Shown here piece after piece: positions 32,195 to 45,249 of a stretch of DNA of 64,000 nt. Location: assembly GCA_038093975.1 (NCBI GenBank), contig JBBPTG010000034.1, forward strand, positions 62,001 through 126,000, written 5' to 3'. How positions within the stretch are numbered: position 1 is the stretch's first letter; each line of letters begins with the position of its first letter. Both the position numbers and the translations under genes were made by a program. The notes beneath the pieces are model-generated. The model did no database searches and was not told the origin of the DNA. It worked only from the letters and a program-made list of their open reading frames with translations. Source of the DNA: Chalciporus piperatus. Lineage: Eukaryota; Basidiomycota; Agaricomycetes; Boletales; Boletaceae.

Positions 32195-35100
32195 ATGGAA
32201 ATCAACTCCACTGTCGTTGGGCACGTCGAGGCACACGTTGCGGCCGCTTCCCATGTCGACATCCTGGAAGCAGAGAAGACGTTCAACACTCTTGCACGTC
32301 AGCTCTCCCGACATTCGGTCACTCCCCCGGGTCACTCCGAGCAGACGTCGAAAACTGCCTCGGTCTCTAGTGGCAAGGACTTGGAGAAGGGGGACAAACC
32401 ATTTGACCTTCGCGAGTATCTTACGTCTTCAAACGATGCTAATCAAGCTGCTGGAATCAAGCACAAACACGTTGGTGTAACGTGGGACGACTTGGAAGTC
32501 AAGGTCATTGGTGGAGCAAACCATAAAGTGAGACACTCCGTCTTGCAAGTATTCTGGCGGTTTCACTCAGTCCATCTCCGCAGGCATACCTTCACACGTT
32601 TGGAGGTTGGTCCATCTCTTTAAACAATTCAATTTGGCTGAGAGCTCGGTCAAAGATGCTCTCATCAACTTTTTCCTTGTCCCGTTGCTCTGGATATGGG
32701 GTCTAGTCATGCAGCTCTTCCCTACTAGCCAACGACTATTACCCACACGAACGATTCTTCACAAGTGCGTCATTGGGTTGTTGGTCTTACCGCGAGGCTA
32801 ATTCTATGCAAGATCATCAGGTGTGCTCGAGCCAGGTGAAATGTGCCTTGTCCTGGGGTGCCCTGGCTCTGGATGCACGACTTTCCTCAAGACGATCGCG
32901 AACCAACGCGACGAATATGCCAGTGTCTCGGGCGATGTTCGTTATGCCGGCATTGATGCGCAAGAAATGGCGAAGCACTACAAGGGTGAAGTCGTCTACA
33001 ACCAAGAAGGTAGAGCCGATTATTCGGCGTCTCTGGCCTGCATCTGATTAGTATTCCAGCCGATATACACATCTCTACCTTGACGGTTGCTCAAACCTTG
33101 GAATTCGCGCTGTCCACGAAGACGCCTGAACCCGGCGGTCGTCTTCCTGAAGTCTCACGAAAAGAGTTCAACTTTATGGTACAGGACGCCCTGTTGAAAA
33201 TGCTGAATATTTCGCACACACATCAGACCCTGGTCGGTGACGAGTTCGTTCGCGGTGTATCGGGTGGCGAGCGAAAACGCGTAAGCATCGCCGAGATGAT
33301 GGCAACGCGTGCTCGTGTTCAGTGCTGGGATAACTCGACTCGTGGTCTCGATGCTTCCACCGCTCTGGATTTTGTCAAGAGCTTGCGTATCATGACTGAT
33401 GTCCTTGGTCAGACGACCTTTATCAGCTTGTGAGTTCGCTCATTCCGTTTTCGGCATTGTCTCACTCCTATATTCAGGTACCAGGCTGGCGAGAGTATCT
33501 ATGAGCTCTTCGACAAGGTTTTGATCCTTGACAAAGGTCGCCAGGTGTACTTCGGACCTGTCACGGAAGCTCGCGAGTACTTCGAAAACTTGGGCTACCG
33601 ATCCCTTCCCCGTCAGAGCACACCCGACTATCTCACTGGCTGCACGGATCCCAACGAACGTCAGTTTAACGATGGACGCTCGGATCTAGACACGCCGTCT
33701 GCACCCGAAGATCTTGAACAAGCTTTCTGCAGTTCGCCTATCTACAAAGGTCTCCACGATTCTTTGGACAAGTACAAGCATCGTATGGAAACCGAAAAGG
33801 ACGATCAAGAAGCATTTCGTGCAGCCGTGCTCGCGGACAAGAAGCGCGGCGTATCGAAGAAGAGTCCCTACACGCTTGGTTTTGTTGGTCAAGTCAAGGA
33901 GCTGACTATCCGTCAATTCCGAGTCCGTCTTCAGGACAGATTCCAACTGACAACAAGTCTCGGCTTGGACATTGTTTGTCATTCTACTCGCTCTTGTTTG
34001 GACGGGGAAGATGATTACATCGCTTATCCATAGATCCTGGCTGTGGTTATTGGCGCCACCTTCTTCAATCTGCCTCAAACCGCTGCGGGAGGGTTCACAC
34101 GTGGTAGTGTCATTTTCGTGGGCTTGTTTACCATTTGTCTAGAAGCGTTCTCCGAGGTAGGCAATCCACCATATATATGCGAGCTAAGATTAACTTTTCC
34201 CTATATCCCAGATGCCTTTGATGATGGTGGGACGCCCATTGGCAAGCAAGCAGGTCGACTTTGGCTTCTACCGCCCCTCAGCTTTGGTATTTGCCGATCT
34301 CTTTGCGGATATCCCATTCTCGGGTCTTCGAGTTCTCGTCTTCAACGTGATTGTGTACTTCATGGCTCACTTGTAAGTTATCTTCGCCGATCACTCATCT
34401 CTCCCATCTCATTACTTTCAGCGCACGCTCTGCTGGTGGATTTTTCACTTTCCACTTGTTTGTCTATGCGACCTTCCTCGCCATGCAAGGCTTCTTCCGC
34501 ACATTTGGATTGTTGTGTATCAACTTTGATAGCGCATTCCGGCTCGCCACGTTCTTCCTGCCGAACATGATTCAATACGCTGGATATATGATCCCCACGT
34601 TCCAGATGAAGCGATGGTTATTCTGGATCGTAAGCCCTCCTTGCTTTTGGTTAACAAATTTGCCAACGTTTTGAACAGAGCTACATCGACCCCTTCGCTT
34701 ACTCATTCGCTGGGGTTATGGAGAACGAGTTCATGCGCACGTCTTTGACCTGCGATGGTTCCTACGTTGTTCCCAGAAACGCACCTGGAATGACCACATA
34801 CCCGTTCGTGTCTTTGTTTGTGCTGCAACAGTCGGTCAATCCTAACTTCCTTGCCGCCAGGGATGACCTGGGTCCCAATCAGGTTTGCACCCTTTTCGGT
34901 GCTCAAGCAGGGAACGATGTCATTTCTGGAAGAGACTACCTGCTGGCCGGATATGGCATGGATACAGCTGATATCTGGCGTCTCAATTTGGTCATGATAA
35001 TCGCGTTCTTGATCTTCTTTTTGGTAACGCAGGCTATCGTAATCGAGTATTTCCAGGTGAGTCCCAAAGTGAAAATGGACCATTTCATGCCTCGCTAACC

Positions 35101-37611
35101 CACTTTGGTGTGCAGCCTAAACTTCTCGGCGGCGGCGGCGCCTACATCTACGCCAAGGAAGACAAAGAGACGATGAAGCTGAATGAGATTCAGCGCGAGA
35201 AGAAGGCTCGACGAAGCGAGAAAAGAGAGGTTGAAACGTCGTTCCGCGATGAAGACAGGTGGGTCCCCGTTGCCGGAGAGTTATTGTTTCGCGTGCTGAA
35301 GTCCGCTGGGTCATAGAGCTAGCAACGAACCTCACAGAAAAGCTTTTACATGGGAGAACCTCAACTATCATGTTCCTGTTCCTGGTGGGACGAGAAGGCT
35401 TCTTCATGGTGTGTGTGGGTATGTGAAGCCCGGTACATTGACGGCTTTGATGGGTGCTTCTGGTGCAGGTGGGCACTTTTGACACGTCCTTTGATCGTAA
35501 GAATCTGATGTAGGCGACAGGGAAAACGACTTGCCTCGACGTTCTTGCTCAGAAGAAGAACATTGGCGTTGTTACTGGTGATATTCTCGTTGATGGTCGT
35601 CCCATTGGCTCTGACTTTGCGCGTGGTACTGCTTATGGTAAGACTGGTTTCGCTGTAGCGATAACGATTCTGATCGCTGTGTATAGCCGAACAGATGGAT
35701 GTCCACGAAGGAACTGCTACTGTCCGGGAAGCCTTGCGCTTCTCTGCCTACTTGCGCCAGCCTGCTGAAGTTTCGATCGCGGAGAAGAACCGCTATGTCG
35801 AGGAGATCATCGAGCTTTTGGAGCTACAAGACATTACCGAGGCCCTCGTGTTTAGTCTCAGTGTCGAAGCGCGAAAACGTCTCACGATTGGTGTCGAGTT
35901 GGCCAGCAAGCCCACCCTCCTTCTCTTCCTGGACGAACCCACCTCTGGCTTGGACGCACAAAGTGCATGGAACTTGGTCCGCTTCCTGCGGAAACTCGCG
36001 GACCAGGGACAGGCCATCTTGTGTACCATCCATCAACCTTCAAGCATGCTATTCGAGAGCTTCGACAGGCTGCTCTTGTTGGAGTCTGGAGGAGAGACCG
36101 TCTACTTTGGTGACATTGGCAAGGACTCGCGCGTCATTCGGCAGTACTTTGCCAGGAACGGCGCGTTCTGTCTTCCGAACGTGAACCCTGCGGAACATAT
36201 GCTCGAATCCATCGGTGCAGGACTTTCCCCTCGAGTTGGTCCCCGCGACTGGAAGGACGTCTGGCTTGACTCGCCTGAGTATCAGCGTGTTCGAGCTGAG
36301 ATCAACGAGATCAAGAGTCAAGGTTTGGCCATTCCTGTTACCGAGAACAGCCAAGCTAGCACATGTATGTTCTCCTCAAAAGACTGTTTCGAAGTGCTCT
36401 CCCTCACTGGATGTACAGATGCTACCACCTTCGTGTACCAACTATCCACTGTGGTCAAGCGGAACACCGTCGCTCTATGGCGTTCGCCTGATTATGTGTT
36501 CAGCCGATTATTCGTTCATGCGATGTTTTCGTTCTTCATCGCGCTCTCGTTCCTTAACTTGGAACACAGCCTTCGAGATCTGCAGTACCGTGTCTTTGCA
36601 ATGTGAGTTTAATGTTCCTCACGCAAATTCGTTGTTTCATGCGGAGATTTCCAATAGATTCATGCTTGTCGTGATGCCTCCGATTATTATGGTTCAGCTT
36701 GAGCCGCTGTTCATTTACAACAGACGTAAGTACCGCAGCGCCTCGCGAACGCTCTGCCCTAAAGTTGTCACTCCCAGGTACCTTCATTCGAGAGGCCTCG
36801 AGTCGGATTTATTCCCCGTATGTGTTCGCCATCGCTCAGCTCATCGGCGAGATTCCATACTCGATACTCTGCGCGATCGTCTACTGGGTTCTGATGGTAT
36901 ACCCAATGGGATTTGGGAAAGGCGCTGCTGGCATCAATGGCACTGGCTTCCAGCTGCTGATCATTCTATTCATGGAATTGTTTGGTGTCTCGCTTGGTCA
37001 ACTCGTCGCATCGCTATCGCCCTCGGTTCAAATCGCTGTTCTCTTCAACCCTTTCATCTCGATGGTTCTCGCTATGTTCTGCGGTGTGACTGTTCCATAC
37101 CCCACTCTGGCCCCGTTTTGGAGAGACTGGCTGTACCAGCTCACACCGTACACCCGGACGCTCTCGGCGATGTTGTCTACCGAGCTCCATGGGTTGACCA
37201 TCAAATGCGCTTCCGACGAGTTCGCAGTGTTCAATCCTCCTGCCAACCAAACTTGTCAAGAATGGGCACAACCCTTCGTCGATGCGTTCGGTGGATACCT
37301 GGACAATCTGCTTGCTACGACAGCCTGCCGCTATTGTCAATACTCGGTGAGTCAAGGTCGTGCTATCAGTATTGCATATAATCTGACTCTTGCTCGATCA
37401 AGGTTGGGGATGAATTCTTTATACCACTCAATATCCAGTACGATAACCGTTGGCGTGACGCCTTCATTCTATTCTCATATTTCGTCTTCAACGTCATTGT
37501 GACCATCAGTGAGTATTTCTACGGTGTCAATGCCCGGGCTACCTTGCTGAGATCTCATCTCACCTTCTCCGTTCAGTTGCATCACGATTCCTACGTTACG
37601 CCAGGCGGTGA
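32195..37611 (+). CDS. PDR-type (ABCG) full-length ABC transporter
   Basis: A multi-exon gene for about 1,450-1,500 residues with the (NBD-TMD)x2 order. NBD1: Walker [10 protein letters not shown] (Cys for the usual Lys, normal for fungal PDR), signature [13 protein letters not shown], Walker [19 protein letters not shown]2: Walker A GASGAGKTT across an intron near 35470-35520, signature [16 protein letters not shown], Walker [15 protein letters not shown]. Both TMDs are present, with [29 protein letters not shown], and [18 protein letters not shown], and an extracellular loop with several Cys. The end ([10 protein letters not shown], stop 37609-37611) is the typical PDR tail. No lesion was found. 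Such pumps export drugs, sterols and terpenoids at the plasma membrane. The start is ATG 32195. Confidence 0.92.
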
Positions 37612-39369
37612 AATCGCACGAGATCCCATGCGATTCCCAGCGTTTACGAGCGTATTATGGTTTACGAAAAGACTTTCACGGAGATATGGACTCGCGTTCC
37701 CCTCGTTTATATTCCTTTCGTTTATCTTACCTCGCACCGGGTATGAAACTAATATCTCACATCTGGACACTACTTTACTCAATTAGAGGACCTATGTTTG
37801 TCAGTGGTTTGGTATGATGCATTGCGTAGGCTGAGGTCACGGTTGGTTTGGGATATCACAAGTACAACTTACACGATGTCTAATGTCATTCTGCCCTGCC
37901 TCCCGAACCACCCAATACTAGAGGCAGTCCGCAATGTCCCATTTCCCAACTTACCAATCGAGCCCTACCTCGTCAGGGTGAGGGATCATCTAGAGATCAT
38001 GGCGAGCGGATGCCGCATGACACCACAACCCCGGATGCTCCGTGATGACGGGCGTGTGGCAACGTTGTGTTACGCTCCCCGTTCAATATCATGGTGTGCA
38101 TTCATCATTCGAGACGCTGAAGTCACCAAGGAGAGGTTCGTCGGTGGTCCAGAAGAAGTCGGATGGGACCGCATTCCTCGCCGAGTGCGAGTACGAAGTC
38201 GGAACCATCCAACAGGGATGTCGGGTCAGTAATGAGTATCTGCTTTCCTGTACATCTCAAGACGTACGGACCGGCAGTCGACGCCCTGATTACCCCAAGC
38301 GAAAACTTTCTCGATCTTCTTTCCCCTGTGCTCAGTTTATCTCGTCGTTCTACCTCACGCAAAAATGCGGCGTGAACCCAGCTGAGGCAATGGGCGAGAT
38401 GTAAGTCGTGCTCGCTCTGCGCCCGCTATTAACACCAGTTGGCTGACCCGAGCCAACAATTGAAAGGCAATGATTCGCTCCTATACCACACTTTGAAGGT
38501 ATACAAGCTCGCCCTTGAGCTGGGCAGCAGGCGGATACATTTGGCCAATCGATCGTACAGTCGAGTGCGGCAGTGATGCGGTGGATTCGCCCACTGCAGC
38601 TGCGATGTTGCCCTCATTGAAACGCAGCGTTCCCATGCGCGCATGAGACGAGTTCGGGTCGGTGCGCTCCGAGGCCGACATGATCCGGTTACGAGTGGAG
38701 GAAAGCGGAGCTATCTCGCTGGCAGAGGCCGAGATCTAGGTCGAGGTCATTGCGGTTAAGTGTCTGAGGTGTCTCCTTTGCGTTGCCCTGTCAAAGATGA
38801 TGCATTGATGCTGTGAAAGCATGCTCATGTAATCAGCGCCGCCTGTTTAGATTGATTATCATCAGGGAGCGCTACTCATGCTATTCGCCGGCGAGTGTCT
38901 AGTAGAGTGGTACAAACGCACACTGTCTTTGGGAAGGCAATGCATACAACACCTGGGGACCGCCGATTCCGAGTCCGGGAGTGCGCCACTGATGAACGCA
39001 GCAAACTCGTGACTCTGAGGCTGCCAGATCAACTAAGGTAAGAGGTCTTCTGTTGGTCATCTTAAGTTTAAGCTTCACTTTTTCGCGTGAGTACACCATT
39101 TTGTAAAGGTGGGCGAACCGTGGCAATCCTACTTACACTAGAGAGACTCGTTGAACAGGTCTATTCTTTGGCGGTGTGCGACAAGAGAGGCACCGCATCA
39201 GCCACACACACCGCTCGCACGGAAACTCCGGGAAGGTAGCCTATGTACCCCGCCCCGTGCAAACTACTACAACAGGGGTACACATCTCACAGGATGCCTT
39301 CCAAATGAGGGTCGGACCCACGATTTCATGATCTGCTTAATACGAAGGTGCTGCGATATCACGTTAACG
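37612..39369. other. Intergenic, no gene seen
   Basis: About 1.75 kb without a supported gene. Frames of 60-144 codons at 37798-38404 have no recognisable motif. The right end is the promoter side of the HET gene. Confidence 0.5.
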
Positions 39370-41392
39370 ATGACATTGACCTCCTTTTTGGCCGACTCGC
39401 TACACGGTCGCTTATCTGGGGGCTCAATTCTACACCGCAGACATTTATCGGAGTCGTCACCTCATGATCACACACTTCCTGCACAATCACCAGTCCAGCC
39501 CCCTCCCACAGCACCAGAGCAATCGCGACTGCTCATTGATTCCTCCCTGGTCTCCTCTTCCAATCACAGACGAGGCGAGCAATCCCTGAACTATGCTCGC
39601 ACGATCTTCTCCGACGAACGTCGAGGATCGCAATCCTTGACCAATTCTCCCGCAATGTCCTCTGCCTATGGCTATCGAGAATATGCAAATCCTTGCACGG
39701 TCTTTTCCGCCAATCCCCACCCTACACCGTACAACATGCCTCACGATATAACAATCCCTCTTGCACCTTTCTCTCCCTCACATCCATTTTTTTATTGTCA
39801 CGGCATCACCACAGCACCACCGCTGCCCGGTGTACATACAGACTCCAATGTTCCAGGCACAGATGCTCCGCTGTCCAAGTTATCGTTGCTCGATATCTGG
39901 CTCCAGTGCTTCGATGAAGTCGTCAATAATGACCTCCCCCAATATCTCATCCACACTGAAGATCTGCAACTGTACCCACGGTCCAAGCTCCGAAATGTGT
40001 TTCTTCATCAAGCGCGCAAGAAACCCCTCAGTTTGGAGGACGCAAGAGGGAAACAAAGGGCATGGGGTGACCAAGGGCTGAGGGATTATTATAAGGTTGA
40101 GCGAAATTCCATGTTCAGATTTCTCAAACTTGAACTTTCTTCAGAACGAGATAAAGCAGCTCGTCAAATATGCTATTTTCTCCCATCGATGGGGTTCAAG
40201 TGAACCAACCTTCAGGGATATGATGCACGAACCCCATAATAGGGGAACTGCTCTAGCAGATTCGGGTTACGAGAAGCTGCGTCGTTTCTGCGAGAAAGCC
40301 AAGAAAGACTATGGCTGCGACTATGTCTGGCTAGACACGTGCTGTATCAACAAGGAGAGCAGCGCAGAGTTGGAAGAGGCGATCCGATCAATGTATCGGT
40401 GGTACCACGATGCATATATTTGCATCGTGTATCTCGCTCAGTCTTCGTCCATTGACGACTTTCCGAACGAACCCTGGTTTAACAGGGTATGGACGTTACA
40501 GGAGCTTCTGTCACCAAGGAGGATAAGGATATACGGCAAGAACTGGACTCCAATCTGCCCGAAGGAACAAGAAGGAAAAGAGCAGGGATTTCCCCTTCCC
40601 AATGACAAGCAAAGCCAGCGCATAGCTGAAGCCATCAGCAATCGCACCGGTATTGACATCGAGAGTGTTCGAGACTTTTCTTCCACGTCTCGCCACCGAT
40701 CTCTCTCCGAGAAGATGATGTGGGCATCCGAGCGCCATGCAACCCGTGTTGAAGACACTGCATACTCTCTTCTTGGGATTTTCGATGTCGTCATGCCGAT
40801 TGCATATGGCGAAGGAGAGCATGCATTCGAACGACTGCTGGACACTATCGCACAACGTTCCCAAGACCCAACTTTCTTCGCATGGAGTGGGCACCCTTCA
40901 CACGAATCTTCAGCCCTACCCCTCTCTCCAGCATCCTATAGAATGCGAGTTCCCTTCAACCGTGACGCTGTCGGTAACGGGGAGTACAACATCGGAAAGC
41001 TCGGCGTCAACCTGAAGCTACTCGTGCTTCCGGTGAGCTTCTTCAAACAAGCTGACGGGTCTTACATCCTTCGACCACGCGACGCAACCCTTGCAAACGA
41101 TGTGACGATCATCTATCGTCTCCCGCATTACGTCTCTGATCGCGAATTCATGTACGCAGTGGGCATCGTCAACTTCCGGTCGTTGAAGAACATCGGTTTC
41201 ATTGAAGCAGGGGCACGGTATTTCTGTATTTTCATGCGCGACGTCTCGAAATACACTTATAACATCAATTTGGGAGAGTCGACTGAGGTTTTTGTTAGGG
41301 AGCAAGGTGCAGCTACGTTGCCGATGCTTCTTTCTAGTCGTACCTTTGAATTACCACTCACGGACGTCTGTCTTTTGCACCGGTATACTTAA
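39370..41392 (+). CDS. HET-domain protein with DUF8212-type region
   Basis: Two exons (about 39370-40095 and 40145-41392, 50-nt intron) give about 657 residues. The first 150 residues are disordered and Ser/Pro-rich. A helical segment follows (LSLLDIWLQCFDEVVNNDLP). The HET domain begins KYAIFSHRWG, continues with VWLDTCCINKESSAELEEAI and ends WFNRVWTLQELLSPR. After it comes the DUF8212-like run MMWASERHATRVEDTAYSLL and MPIAYGEGEHAFERL. The C-terminus is a beta-rich region without WD repeats or a NACHT domain. HET domains are TIR-like and trigger vegetative incompatibility cell death in filamentous fungi; agaricomycetes carry many. The start is uncertain: ATGs at 39328 and 39655 are alternatives. 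Confidence 0.85.
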
Positions 41393-41469
41393 CCAGCATA
41401 GGTAGACTTTTACCAGTTGACGTTATACCACGTACTGTGATGTAGACTGTGTGGGAATGGTGCATCCTC

Positions 41470-42150
41470 CTCGACATGGTATGATGACACGGCGACGTGC
41501 GTCAGCATAGTCACCTTGAACACGGTTGTGACAAGGGAAAAAAAAAGGGACTCAGTGATCGTTCTGATACTTGCATGTACCGCATCCAAGTTCAGTAAAC
41601 GCCTTCGTCAAGGCGCGTAGTAACGCGTCGGCACGCCTTACAACTTGGAATCGTGTTTACCGTCCTCGGACCTAGAAGAAGCTGAAGGGTGAAGCCTCAG
41701 GCGATCACTTTGTTTCAGACGTATTAAATAATGGCGTATAGTTGAGGTCGACCCAAAGGTTGACTGGTACCTGTTTCGAATTCCTTCAATCGTCAGGCTA
41801 TCGCGAACGTACGGCGCTTGGCCGCCAAGGTCAGGTCCGAGCGCGCTCACGGATCCCGAACATCCCCGAAAGAGTTTCAAAGTGAAACACAAGTGTCATC
41901 CGATCGCACCTTCGATAAAACATGCGATACGAAGATGAGAGATCAAGCACCCTGTGACTACCGCACCTAGATCCGGGTCGTATCTGTGCGGACTCGGAGA
42001 CGACGATGCCGCTTCTTTAGGACATTGCAGCCAAGACACCCTTGCAAGTGAAGATCCGAGTCGGAGGTACGACTGCGCGTCATGAATGGAGAGGTGGTGG
42101 ATGTTGACGGAAAATGGTAGGGAGGTAACTTACTGTGCTGTAGACTCTGT
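41470..42150. repeat. Non-coding tandem repeat, unit 1
   Basis: This unit and the one at about 42165-42960 share blocks in the same order: a TATGATGACACGG/GTCAGCAT block, a GACAAGG...AAAGGGACT block, GTAACGCGTC-GCACGCCTTACAACT, CCGTGTTTACCGTCCT-like text, CCCCGAAAGAGTTTCAAA, and CTAGATCCGGGTCGTA-GATGCCGCTT. The spacing differs by small insertions and deletions. No protein frame is shared apart from a short C-terminal RT(D/A)TTRI on the minus strand. Confidence 0.75.
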
Positions 42151-42164
42151 CCCTGGTCCCAACC

Positions 42165-42960
42165 TGACATCATAGTATGACACGGCTGCGTCAGCATGGT
42201 CATCTTGAACACCGTAACGGTTGCGACAAGGAAACAAAAGGGACTACGGACGCAAATCGGGCATTAGAGCCCGGACGAACGAAACGAGAGGGTCCATGTG
42301 GCATGAACAGGCAATTGTTCCTTTCGGGATGTACGCCCGGTCCCGTCAAGCCTCGGGAGGACGGCGTCTTGGACATACATGGGAAGAGGACTACTATAAA
42401 CATGAGTTGAGCATCAGATTCAGGTATGACTCAGTGAAACTTACATGCCTTTGTTCAAGGCGTGTAGAGGCGTTCACGGGCCCGTCGGTCGGTCGTAGTA
42501 ACGCGTCAGCACGCCTTACAACTCAAAAACCGTGTTTACCGTCCTGGAAGCTGAAGCGCCAAGACGTATTGGTAATGGTGCACCCGAGGTCGACTGGTAC
42601 CATTGGTCTCGAATTCATTCTTGTCAGATCGCGAGTGCCAGCTGCGAGGTCCGCGCACTGCGCTCATAGATACCGATCATCCCCGAAAGAGTTTCAAAAG
42701 TGAAACTCAACGCAGTGCATCCGATCGCCCTAACGCGATTAAGACCACAATCGATCGACCTCATCTCGACAAGCCTTCATAACTGCCACAAAACCTAACA
42801 GACAATTCCATGCGATTCAAACTAGAACATGCCATAAGAAATCAAGTAGCCTATTACTGTAACTAGATCCGGGTCGTAGCCGTGCGGACGATGATGCCGC
42901 TTTTAGTGTACAGACAAGAAACCAAAGTGGAAGATCCGAATCGGAGGTATGTGGGTGTCA
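42165..42960. repeat. Non-coding tandem repeat, unit 2
   Basis: Second, diverged copy of the unit at 41470-42150, directly adjacent and in direct orientation. It contains an additional GGCGTTCACGGGCCCGTCGG stretch near 42470. Divergence is clearly higher than between the carrier copies, so this duplication is older. Confidence 0.75.
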
Positions 42961-43410
42961 TGTGTGGAGAGGCAGTGCATGTATAATGAACACCGTCGTA
43001 GGGGATGGAGCAGAGGAGAAAGTGGGTAGAGCGTAGAAATGAGAGTCGACGAGAGAAATATCATCCCAGTATCGCGATGAAAAGTGGAACCCTCGAATGG
43101 ATAGATAGTTCATGTGCGCAAGTAAAGAGAATGGGGGGATGTTGTGTGCATACAAAGATACCGGGAGTCTCAAAACCGGGGAGGGGATATGGAATATGGA
43201 ATAAAAAATGTCCCCAAGACAAAAAAAAAGAACGAGATCTTACATGCAAAAAGCGGTATATGACGGGATAAACAAGCAACGGAAAAATCTGCAAGATGGA
43301 GCGGCGCCCGATACCCAGGAGAATACAAGAAAAACGCATTCGGTGATGGAATACATGCTGGTGTCGTATACATGGAGGAGTGAACCAGCGATCTTGATCC
43401 CCGTGGGCGG

Positions 43411-45249
43411 TTACGCCAGAATGCCATCATGAACAGAGGTATGACTCGGTGATGGGCCCTGTGCGAAGCACCATTGCGTCACGAACGCATTGTATAGCGA
43501 ATTGTTATCCATGCCACCCTGTCGCCCAGAGATACGCCAGTCTGAAGGTGCTTCTGATACGCGAGGAGGTCCATCGACCGATTGTTTTCCAGGTGCTGAC
43601 CATTCCCAGTCTGGAATACGTGCCGGGCGTCGGGTAACGGTAGGTTCCTCATCCTGACAGCTGGAGGTCGCAGGCTGTCCTCCAATGATGACGCGCGGGA
43701 CCAAGATTGGAGAAACTGACGGGGTCGACAGGGTCGACGAAGCAGGTGAAGAGGAGTCTTCATCCGAGTGTGTCCGCACCGTCAGACCAGGTAGCCGAGG
43801 TGGCGGCGATGCCCTGCGCTGGGTACTGGATGAGGAAGGAGTCATAGACGACGTGGCGCGAGCCATGGGCGGTGCATAATGTAAAAGGTTCAGTTTTCCA
43901 GCTTTCGTTGGAACCTTCTGTGTTTCACCCAGAGACGAGATGGAGGAGCCTTTGTGGCTGGTGTCAGAGGGGACCATACGGCCTAACGCGTAGTCCTTAG
44001 AAGTAAACGGAGGGTTGAGACGAGTTTGAGAAGCAGTAATGGGCGCTGAGGAAGATGAGAATCAGATCCCCCCAACAAAATTAGCGGATAAGACTGTACC
44101 AGAAATAGTCTCACGACGCGGTCTGGTAGACGGAAATGCGGTAGCAGAAATTGCAGCTCGGAATGAGATACGGTAATTTCCTCCTTCGTTGTTATCCCAC
44201 CATTCACCTCCTGGACCGAGATGTGACGAGCCCGATGCAGGGTACGTGGAGTTGACACAATAACGGGTAACAAGCCAGAGCGTCCGTGTGCTCAAAGATT
44301 GTGAATAGTCCTGAAGACGGATGGTGAAAGTGAATCGATCCCAGCCCCTGTTCTCGAGAGGGTGGGGTGGATCCCCAATGTGAGTTGAATGACGTTGGAC
44401 ATGTGATGGGAAATCCGGCAGCGAGTCCACGTAGTGAGCACTGACTTCGCTGACTGTTTGCCAGTCGTCTAAGGTGAAGCGGACGACAACATGTTTTTCA
44501 AACGCCAAATTACGCACAAGGACAAAACCGGTGAGAACTGGGTTTGCCCCTGCGGAAGATGGGGAGAAAGAGGAAGGGGTTAGATTGATGGACTCGAGGA
44601 GTATATTCGCGTGTTGAGAAACGCGAGTAGACGGGACGGGAGATGATTTTGCTGGATCGAGTTCGTAATGGAAAGCGGGTGGAGTAGGAGGGAATGGGAA
44701 ACGAGTGAATTGATTATCCTCGCCCTCCGTTTCCGTCTCGTCTCCGTTCATAGTACTGCTAAGAGCAGCGGGACGAGCGGAACGGTTGAAAATTCGTACC
44801 GTTTCCAAGCCGTAGTCCTGCTCCGGGAAATGTACATTTTTGGGTTGAGCGGTAAACGACGATGGCTCGGAACGTGCACGGGTATGCGTATACTGAGCAT
44901 CGGTTGCGATGGATGGAGAGGATGGAGATGATTTGAGAGATGATTTGAGGGGCTTCCCATTTGAGAGTAGAATTGGTGCAGATGAACCTCTGGTGAGTTG
45001 AGGGGGAGAAGAACTAGTCGAGGGGGACGGAGGGGAGGTAGAGCGAGGGAATGGCACCGCTGCGGGTGGGGAAGACTGCTCGTCGGGAGAAGAGAAATGC
45101 TCGTCGTCATCGTCGTGAGCAATATGAAAGACTGGTGATTTTCGCGACGAGACGACGGGTTTTCTCTTTGGAAGAGCACCGAGTGACAGAAATGCACCAG
45201 GACCGCGTTGGTCAGAAAATGAGCGTCGCACAGGAGGACAAGACTGCAT
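43411..45249 (-). CDS. PP1 regulatory subunit with CBM21 glycogen-binding domain
   Basis: Two exons (45249-44100 and 44045-43411) give 594 residues. A disordered N-terminal part holds the RVxF-type phosphatase docking motif KNVHF at 137-141. The CBM21 domain spans about 217-363: TGFVLVRNLAFEKHVVVRF, LDDWQTVSEV, WDRFTFTIRL and WWDNNEGGNYRISF. The C-terminal part is Ser/Pro-rich and disordered and ends with DNNSLYNAFVTQWCF. This is the architecture of GAC1/PIG2-type subunits that bring protein phosphatase 1 to glycogen and so activate glycogen synthase. The CBM and docking motif are well conserved. A 108-codon minus-strand frame upstream (45604-45278) is probably 5' leader. Confidence 0.88.

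Noticed and set aside
36215..37381. 388-codon open frame on the plus strand
   Set aside because: Out-of-frame shadow of the second transmembrane domain of the PDR transporter; the correct frame gives conserved ABCG text.
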